Assembly: GCF_964204645.1 (NCBI RefSeq)
Contig: NC_134026.1
Span: forward strand, 20,478,650-20,542,649
Reading direction: 5' to 3'
Length of the DNA stretch: 64,000 bases
Source: Tubulanus polymorphus
Lineage: Eukaryota > Nemertea > Palaeonemertea > Tubulaniformes > Tubulanidae
The stretch's first letter is position 1. Each line of letters opens with the position of its first letter. The translations under genes and the position numbers were made by a program. Under the pieces are notes generated by a model, which had not been told where the DNA came from, ran no database searches, and saw only the letters and a list, made by a program, of their open reading frames with translations. Below, piece after piece: positions 39,991 to 64,000 of the stretch.

Positions 39991-41637
39991 TGCGAAATCT
40001 GAATCACTGATGCGTCTTTTAAAACGTATAAAATATAGAAAGTCGTGTTTTCTGTCCTGAATCCAATTCTCACGATAATAAGATTTTTCCTTTTACCGAC
40101 TGAAGGACATGATCACTAATATCAGGCGTTTTCAATTTAATTCCGAGGAATTTTGACAGCGACATTTTTATTTGTGTTTTCTGTTCTGTTTTGTTTTATT
40201 TTATTTTAGCTAAAGGCTTTAGCTTTAGACTTGAATCGTATATGGAACGAATCCTTCGACAATCGACAATCGTCCTTACACAGCTTTCATAGATACGTTA
40301 AATCATGCACTGTATATTAGAAACACAAAACTGCTCCCGTGTAAAAACTTTTCCTTTTAGGCAAACTCAGCACCAGATGTGAAGTACCGATTGCGCTCCC
40401 CTTGACGGAGAAACCCATCCTCATCGGAGCTGCACCGTCGATGTCATAAACTACACTTCGGATACCCAAGGACCATACTCTCATCTGGAAAATTTGCGTT
40501 TCGAAATGTGCTTCCTTTCTATCTAGTCGACACGCGGGATCATCAACTTAGAGCACTTCGACATCAACATCTACCCGAGAAAATAACTACAATAAACTAA
40601 CGGACTATTTACACGTAGAAAACGACCAAAAAAATATAAAAATGGACAAAATGATCTTCACCCTTGTAATTAGCTATTTCCAAAATCTTGATGTATTAAA
40701 TTAGGCAGCCAGAAAAATTCACCGCAATCAGTCGCTTGCCGTTTCAGACTGCTTGGAAGATTGTTTGAATGAACCGGAACCGAATTTCTAATTATGTACT
40801 TCGATTTAAAAAAGAAAATTCTGTAAATTAGACCGCCGAGCAAACAACTATATCTGTACTTCGATTTCCGAATTCAAAATCAAACCCCCTGTTTCGCTCC
40901 CGGCAGGTGTGGTGGGTCTGTAAGGGACACTCAGTCAAAAAATCTAACGAAATTTACAAACCAAATAAACAACAGGGACAATCCCTATTTTAAGATCAAA
41001 AAGACGTGTCGATTTTCGTGAAGATGTATATACGTATTTTCCGTCGTTTTTCCTGCTATCAAATTCGCATTTGCGCGGTATTTATTTGCGCCGTAATTGA
41101 ATTATAAGGCTCGCGTGCTTCTTGCATCTTGTGACGTCGAGAAGCCGTTGAGTGGTTTCCAAAGCCAGACAAAGTCGAATCTCCCGAAGAAACGACAGCG
41201 ATGACGCGATAACCGGCAAATTAATCAAATGATACCCTATAACTCGTTCAGATTAAGCGAAGTATTGCTGAAAATAGAGGGGTGGTTTGTACGGGTTCCT
41301 AGCATTGAAGCGCTCGACAGAAATTTGTCGGCGCATGAGCGGATAATGGGCTGTTTACGCGGAGCGCGTAGGGTGCGGTGTCAAAATATTAAGTCATAGC
41401 GTCATGCGCCGACACTCAACACGAGTGGTCGCGCTAATTCGTGTCGGATATCACAGCGTCAGATGATATTGATACGGACTGGCCAACGCATCGCCGTAAA
41501 CATTGTAGTGATTTGTTTTCAATTTGGTTATTGTTGTTCATCTATCACTATTTCAGTATATTAAACCAGTCGCCTCCGCTTTACTCTGTGAATACATCTG
41601 CGTCACCAGAGGGCGTTATTGCGAACAAACATATCAC
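39991..41637. other. Intergenic region, no gene recognised
   Basis: AT-rich DNA with a repeat at 40698-40800 that reappears inverted at 60325-60447. A CpG-rich stretch around 41050-41440 has no exon that I can support. Confidence 0.4.
40698..40800 (-). repeat. Repeat shared in inverse orientation with 60325-60447
   Basis: The complement of this stretch (TTTAAATCGAAGTACATAAT, TTCGGTTCCGGTTC and the end GCTGCCTAAT) matches the sequence at 60325-60447. It is non-coding and of unknown class. Confidence 0.5.
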
Positions 41638-43836
41638 AATAAGCCTTTTTACAGTTTCCAGGCGCCATTTTTTGGGTACCCACCGGGTCCGCATTGTTGA
41701 ATTTTTTGTCCCTATTTTTTCCCCGGTTAATATTTTTATTTCGTTCATATCTCTGGATTGGATAAAGATAGAAACAAAGTGAAAATATTGATTGACTCAG
41801 CTGATAATTAGTTTTTTTACTATGTTACTCAATCATAAAGTTAATGCAACAATGCGCGCTGGTGAGGTTATAAGCATTGATATCGTTTTCCCGATAATTC
41901 AACTTGAATTATTGCTCAGCTCATTCAAAAGTTCGTAATTCTTACAAATTTTAATCTACATTTTTGAAATTTTCAGGATCAATAGCCATCTATATGTGGT
42001 CTTATATACTTTTTACCGTTTTCAATTATCTTTATTAATTTTTAAGTAATTGCGAGTCAAACTTCCAAAACACGTTTTCCCGGGTCCCCTGGGTGCATCT
42101 TTATATCAGGAAATTTTACAATTTCACCGTTTCCTACTTTGTTGAAAATCAATTTATTAAGTAACCATGGAAATAAGGGCACCTAGGTTTTTGAAAAATG
42201 GTTATTAAAGATATATATTCTCTAGGATTTGTCAAAATAAACAAAATAACCCAGGTGTTGCTTTAACCAGCTACCTAGGTTCACAACAGATCATTTTGTC
42301 CAACGTGTTTCATTCGATTCCAAAACTGCACGTACGGGTATACGATTGCAAATGTGAAAGTCAGACATTATGTGGCACATGTATGAGAACCACAGTCTCA
42401 ATGCTGCGTCGCATTGACGTCGCAAATTTGCATGGCTACTTACGTGAAGTGGGCTAATACAGACCTTGTATGATCAAAACTGACTTAGAATTCGTGCCAA
42501 ATCTCAAAACAACTATCAAACACACGAGATCAATTTTGACAGAAAGTAAACGAATGTTATGTTCATCAATACATACTAATATATTCCAAAGTTCCAATCT
42601 TTCCAACACAATCGACTAAGCCTAATATATTCAAATTCAATTTGAAACACCTTCCAGCTCGTGTCACGATCAGTAATAAAGATCGAACATCGAACGTTCT
42701 CAAAAAAGCAAACCCGATCCAACGGTTTGCAAACGTCAAGTTTGACACAACCGTGGCTGCTTCCATTTGCGTGGAGCTGCTGCTGAAAATTCAAAAATGT
42801 AAATCGGGTACCGGTATTTAACTGAAGACCGAGCGCTCGCCATTACACCATGGTATTTCTGATGGTTAACTTTTGAGCAACTGGCTCCAGAATCACCTGC
42901 CAACGGCCATATTTCATTGATGCAATATACTGTGAAACGATATAATATAGACGGGAGATCAATGAAACTTAAATGCCTGACACTAAGACTTATTTCGACT
43001 TTTTTGACTATCTTAGATGATTGGGAGAGGGGTCCAAAAATAAGGACATTTTCCGTAGATTAAGGCTGTGAGTAGGGTGCCCCTCGGTGTTGAAACAAAT
43101 ACATCCAAAACAATTTAATTTGCAAGAGGATGAATGTTAGATTTGTAAGTTTTATGCGATCACTGTCTTGACAAAGATGGTAATCTTAATGGGAAGGAGC
43201 AGGGGTCCGGACTACCGACCCTCCAAACCCGTAGTCTGTCCCTGTGTTACTAGAAATATATCTCTATTTACCATTTTTTTTCAAATAACTAGGTGCCCTT
43301 GTTTCCATAGTTACTGAAAATTTTGATTTTAACAATGTAGGACCGGTTAAATTGGCAAATTTCTTGATATAAATATGCACACATTTTACTCTAGAAAACG
43401 TGTTTTGGAAGTTTGACTCGCAATTACTTAAAAACTAATAAAGATAATTAAAAACGGTAAAAGGTATATAAAACCACATATAGATGGCTATTGATCCTGA
43501 AAATTTCAAAAATGTAGATTAATATTTGTAAGAATTACGGACTTTTGAATGAGATGAGCAATAATTCAAGTTGAATTATCGGGAAGACGATATCAATGTT
43601 TATAACTTCACCAGCGCACATTGTTGCATTAACTTTATAAATGAGTGATATCATAAAAAAGTTTATTATCAGCCGAGTTCATCGATATTTCTACTTTGTT
43701 TCTATCTTAATCAAATCCAGAGATATGAACGAAATAAAAAAATTAAACCGGAGAAAAATAGGGACAAAAAATTCAACAATGCGGACCCGGCGGGTACCCA
43801 GAAAAATGGCGCCTGGAAACTGTAAAAAGGCTTATT
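41638..43836. mobile_element. 2.2-kb element with about 600-bp inverted arms
   Basis: The left arm 41638-42230 and right arm 43250-43836 are inverted copies at roughly 90 percent by eye. Shared blocks include GCCTTTTTACAGTTTCCAGG, GGGTCCGCATTGTTGAATTT and CAAACTTCCAAAACACGTTTTC. The 1-kb middle has no recognisable protein. A diverged single arm occurs at 32735-32840. It is best read as a non-autonomous long-TIR or fold-back DNA element; target-site duplications were not resolved. Confidence 0.7.
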
Positions 43837-45114
43837 ACTTAATGCTGTAAATAACAATAAACTAATCAAACTCGCTAGATTTGTAAATTCTGGTCTCGAG
43901 CTACCTAAGTAAATTTCATGTATACGTATCTGTTATGTCTACCATTATTGTTATGTGTATTTCTGTTTTCTTGTTTTTAAATTTAGTGAATTATAGATTT
44001 TTATTGTATAGATTCTTGTAACCTCTATATGCCAATGATTAATTAGAGAGAAATAAACCATTCTATTCTATTCTTCGACGAAAGGCATGCTCAGTGCGAC
44101 TGTTTTTGGCCGATAACTACCTAAGATGCTCTTAAGATGGTAAGGCGTTCGGACAGGCCGAGCAACAACTTAGTCGTCTTTTTCCGATTTACAAGAAAGA
44201 CAGTGGTTCCAGCACTTTTTAAAAAACTATGGTGACACCCTGCACTAATACACACACGAAGTAACTCCTATATCGAAAATGTGCGGGATTTCATGATCCA
44301 ATAATTTTGAGTGGTACCGGAATATTCCAGTACCCCCAACAGAGCCATTTCATGAATGAATTCTTGGTCATTCAATGTTCGATGAATATGTTGACCTTTC
44401 AGTCAAAAGATCGATCTTTTTCGCTTGTTTGGGAATTAGCGCAGCCGGAGAACGATGGTCATAATTTTCATAGATGTTGATTGAAGCTAGATTAAAACGA
44501 TTCAGCATACACATTTATATTTACAATCAATCGGCGATACGAATTCTGGCTCATTCTACTTTGAAGAATTAAGACCAGTCCACTTTTTCAGCCGGACGGA
44601 AGATTGATTACGTGAATCGGAATCGACGTCAAATCAAATCAACAATAAATAAGAGGGACGATGCATATTTCAAGATGAAAAAAATCGATGATTTCGGTTT
44701 AAGACACGATCTTGTTTTAATCAATACACGTAAGCCCTGGCTAGTAAACACTGAAACCAGTTTCTCCGCGTCTAGACATGGTAAAAACGCGTTAGAATGA
44801 ACAGTTCCAATCAAAGCGGTTTATTCTCAACCCGCGAGCCGGTTTGAAGCAGTATTTCGCCGGTTTAGACGCAATTTCCGAATAGGAAATTGCGCCGTTG
44901 CCGTAAATCTTTTGTAGAGGACTTTTTTCGAAGTTACAACAAAAATCATCACTTATTTACCAGTCCAGAACACATATCATGTATTCAGAAGTAATACAAA
45001 CTGGGGGATAATACAATCGAGACAGTAAGATTGCTAGTTTAAGTTACCAGATAATCAATTCTATCGCCTATGTGAATGGGAAGATCACTAGATTCATAAG
45101 ACCATTCTCATTGA
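43837..45114. other. Intergenic region
   Basis: No gene recognised. A perfect small palindrome GCAATTTCC-GAATA-GGAAATTGC lies near 44870-44893. Confidence 0.4.
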
Positions 45115-45294
45115 ATTATTGTTGAATGTCGAGCTGTCGAAAAACAATACGCCATCTGTCGGAAGCTTTTGTCGACGTTTGCGGTGCCTCCAGAGCGCGA
45201 CGTCGACGAGTTACAAGCATGGCATCAACTCATTCGTCACCTGGTGGACGAAAACGTCGATCTCTGGGAAAATATCGCGCAGAATTTTGATTGA
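45115..45294 (+). CDS. Orphan coding-like exon, unidentified
   Basis: A frame open from 45115 to TGA at 45292-45294 reads like real protein: EKQYAICRKLLSTFAVPPER, DVDELQAWHQLIRHLVDEN, VDLWENIAQNF. Base use at third positions is GC-rich like the true exons here and unlike the AT-rich surroundings. A different frame of the same DNA is also open (45119-45337) but has poor composition. No convincing acceptor is visible; GTCGAG at 45128-45133 is the nearest AG. It may be the last exon of a plus-strand gene, or a relic. I do not recognise the family. Confidence 0.35.
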   Translation: MIVECRAVEKQYAICRKLLSTFAVPPERDVDELQAWHQLIRHLVDENVDLWENIAQNFD

Positions 45295-46847
45295 TAATCC
45301 GCTGTTGAGGCAATCGTTCCGTTGCTGTGGAAAGTAATGTCAACTTAAACAATTCAACCTTATTTCAATTTACATCATGTATAATTCTAGCCAATTTTTT
45401 TAATACAATATCTATTTTTTATTTCATTTAAATCTTACAAAAATTATTTTGATTGTTAACACTTACATAGCAATTTAAACAATATATATAAAATAATGGA
45501 AGCAGAGCAAGCCGAAATGCTTTTCTATGATTAAACGGCTTTGTGCTCACATGTATGATGTGCTGATGAGAGCCCGGGATGAGAAACCCTTAATTTCCCT
45601 CCACTTCAAGGTCAAGCAATACGGGCGTTTTTCACGATCGCATGAGAAATGGCATTCGTCATCTTTCGTTTTTATCACAGGGGCTCGTAGTTGAGGTTTG
45701 GTGTGAATAGTGACTTAGATCCTCCATTATTCCCGCAACTGTATTCTTAAAAAAAAGCGTGGCACGAGACTCCACGATTCTAATAACCACTTCATACCTA
45801 GAGGATTTCCGTGAGATCTTTTACAATTTTTCACAACATGCTGAATTATCAAAATGTTTCTATGGTTAAAAGCCATTTGGCAACGAAATGGCCTTCATCT
45901 ACGAGTCCCTGTGGTTCTTGTGATATGTAAGATTGTCAGTAGATGGCGCATTAGTAAATCCACTTACAATAGCTAACAAGACGCGAAAGAAAGAAAAGGT
46001 CGCATTGATAAAAATAATCGTGGTCCGGATATTTTATTACCATTTTGATATATTTCATGTGCATTAAATTTGCTTTTATTGGCAGTTGAACAAAGGCGCA
46101 AAGAACAAGAATATAGGTTGACTTTTACGTAGCTATGTATATATGCGTTTGTTCCAAACACGAGTACTTTCGAACATTTTATTCCGGTTGGAAAATTTTG
46201 TCGACTGCCGGAGATCGACTTTCCTCAAATTTAATCGATTTCTTTTGTTTACACGGACAATAATCGGGAGCGATAGCGCAAACATTATCGACTACCAAAT
46301 GGGGTCAATCGTAAACGGTCGAACCGTACGAAAACGAATGGCGAATGGAATGCTGATGATACTAATCGCGCGTTTGGTATAGAATGATCTATAAACACTC
46401 GCAGGCGCTACCGTAATCCCATAAATAAATCCATACCGACGACTAGGCCTACTTACCTGTTGGTGATTGGATAAAACGAAGATCGATTATCAACGACCAA
46501 TACTGTTTCATTACTCGGTTAAACGCCGGCGACACTGCAGTTTCGCGCACGTTCGGAAATCGGGTGGAAGTTTAGTTTCGCGTGCCGGGGAGAATGTCGT
46601 CGCTGTTCTCCAATAGCGTTGGTATCATTGTTCGCGATTAACGCCGGCGCCGCACACTTCTACTCATCACCAGCAACTTTGACACCGGTAATCGACGACG
46701 ACCGCGCAGCAGCCGACCAGGCCGAGATTGGACTGACGATGCGAATGCATACTCGCCGTTGCTCTCTTTTTAATTAATTACAATCGGCAATAATCGCTAT
46801 CGATTAGGACGATTACAGTTTACGCGTGGGGTAGTTGTTGCTTCGAT
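45295..46847. other. Upstream region of the M13 peptidase gene
   Basis: Becomes CpG-rich at 46490-46740, fitting a promoter, with no TATA box seen. No other gene recognised. Confidence 0.4.
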
Positions 46848-62286
<15,439 letters not shown>

Positions 62287-62332
62287 GTATGGGTGGGAGA
62301 CCGCCGGATTCGCAGATTGCTGTTCTTCAAAG

Positions 62333-64000
62333 GTACGTACTGGTCAAAAATAGTTTACAATAAGTTTACTGTTTGCAGCACATCGTGGGGAGCATGACAA
62401 TTATAGGCCAGTTTCAAATAACGTATGTAATGATTAGATACGGAGGTTGTCGTGCGATTATGGAAACGGGCTATTGGGACTATAATGTAATTACCAGGCG
62501 CTGAAAGGTTGGCAGACGGCATGTTCGTATTTCTCGATTAAATATTGCCGTCGCATCCAAAAATCGATGTCAATAATAGAATCCGCCCGGAAGTACAGTC
62601 TCGTAGCTTTCTCAAGAATTTCGACGCAGTTTTCGTGCGAAAATTTGATCTTTTGTCGGCGTGTGCGGCAAGTCAGTCAATATTTTCAAAAATTCAACGA
62701 ATCTTATTGATATGTTTTTCATTTTGTTAAACACGTAACGCAACAACCAACATCGCTTTACTTCGGTGTAAATCAGCGCATAAATCGGAGAATAGATTGT
62801 GTCTGGAAGATAAAATGATACTAATTGCCTATACGTAAAATAGTTCAAGTGCTTTAGTATATTGCACTTGTATTCGTACGCATATCTCGTCCGTTTTTTG
62901 TGTACGTATTTCAACATTTTTGTGTCTTTAAAAACTAATGTATTTCATCCACTTAACTTTTTTATTCGCGAATCGAATAACATTGGAGATGATTACATGG
63001 TGTTAATGCAGGTAATGTAATTCGAATCGACGGACACCTGGAGAAGTCGTAAAAATGTGGCCCACTTGAACAAATACATCCCATATCCATCACTCGATCT
63101 ATTTGCTTAAATGATTTTCTTTTTTTGGTTTTCCGACCTTTGCGCTTTATTTATTTATTATTTATTTATATTTATTATTTATACTCATTCAATTTATTCA
63201 GGTAAATTCCAAAGTTTAATTTCGATAATAAGAGCTATCCAAAGCAATAGCATTTTTGCTGCATGCCGGAATAGTGATGTCCTGTGTATGGACCAGTTTT
63301 ATGTACCAGGATAGGAGTGTTTTAACATTTGAAACTGGCGAGTCAGATTCAACACATAGATATGATGTTTTGGTCTAATGTCTTAACGTTACCCTGATTA
63401 ACGTGATTTCCTGGACATTTTAGTTTGATGAGTTAAAAACGAGAAAATTTAAGTAAAAAAAGGGGAGTATATGGTCGCGGAATCGATTTAAACCGGAAGA
63501 AATAGTATTATTTTCTCAATTATTCTAAGCCTCTCCTTTCACAAAAATGAAAAGTTAAGCGAACTTCCTAGGCTTATTTGAGAAGTAATGCGGTAGGTGT
63601 CTAGTAACATATGCGATAACGCAATCAAATCGGCAATAAAAAGTAACTTTAACGACCGAACTAAATCACAAAAATGCGCGATAAGGACACGGATTATGAT
63701 GTACAGTTCCATCATCAAAGTTCCGTCGTGCCAGGAAATGATGGCACACCATGCGCTTCACTTATCGACTCCTCTTTAGCAGCAGCCGATCTTTTACGAA
63801 CGAACGCATGTATATTAGTTATAAATCTACGGAAGCGGCCTACCGGGTCATAAAGCTTTTTTGTCAGTCCATAAAAATCTGAAGTGTTCATAAGAAATTC
63901 ATTGTGTTCCTAGTGCTTATTCTTAAAAATGTTGCAAAAACATTTTCATGTGGCCAGTTTGTTTAACTAACGATTAATAAACTCGTTAAAGCTAAAGATG
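62333..64000. other. Right edge, probable M13 intron 2
   Basis: No further M13 exon was recognised. AT-rich DNA with short meaningless open frames. The gene should continue past the window. Confidence 0.5.

Noticed and set aside
41441-41782. 113-codon plus-strand open frame
   Set aside because: Runs into the arm of the long inverted element; no homology recognised.
62287-62332. Extension of M13 exon 2 to the donor at 62333
   Set aside because: The added residues do not look like the M13 family, and a donor at 62287 gives a natural phase-0 end. Kept only as an alternative.

Overview
The window is eukaryotic DNA from an invertebrate animal. Short coding exons are separated by AT-rich introns with GT-AG borders, two nuclear tRNA-Asn genes are present, and the intergenic DNA is full of fold-back elements, a decayed LINE and simple repeats. 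A Glass-type zinc-finger factor together with a secreted/membrane mosaic of antistasin, WAP, Kunitz and thyroglobulin modules fits a lophotrochozoan (mollusc, annelid or brachiopod). That placement is inference; no species can be named from the sequence alone.

Layout. 1-5000: mostly non-coding, with a dispersed repeat and one weak terminal-exon candidate. 5703-6296 (+): an intact gene for a 197-residue four-helix membrane protein, probably with all coding sequence in one exon. 7478-21336 (-): the main gene. I rebuilt it as 26 exons that stay in frame from an ATG with a signal peptide to a stop after a transmembrane helix (5370 nt, 1789 residues). It strings together two antistasin-like modules, two WAP or WAP-like modules, five thyroglobulin type-1 or Tg1-like modules, one Kunitz domain, several other Cys-rich modules and three methionine-rich exons (one of 1473 nt with a 60-nt in-frame repeat). 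It ends in an EpCAM-like C-domain, membrane helix and short tail. 23816-29951 (-): a three-exon glass homologue with five C2H2 fingers. 30499-33834: two near-identical tRNA-Asn(GTT) genes. 36.3-40.0 kb: pieces of a dead LINE. 41.6-43.8 kb: a 2.2-kb element with about 600-bp inverted arms. 45115-45294: an orphan coding-like exon. 46848 to the right edge (+): the 5' part of an M13 (neprilysin/ECE) peptidase gene whose first coding intron is about 15 kb. That intron contains a 0.7-kb CT microsatellite, a TIR element carrying a broken Ulp1 protease plus PHD-finger gene, a possible decayed glycosyltransferase, and a TA microsatellite bracketed by three TGACGTCA sites.

The genes look like independent neighbours rather than a functional cluster. 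The mosaic EpCAM-like protein is the most unusual gene: its chain of protease-inhibitor modules and Met-rich tracts on one membrane anchor is an arrangement I do not recognise. The Ulp1-PHD element is the most unusual mobile DNA. Exon borders were read by eye from splice consensus, frame continuity and domain content; none was tested against RNA or databases.
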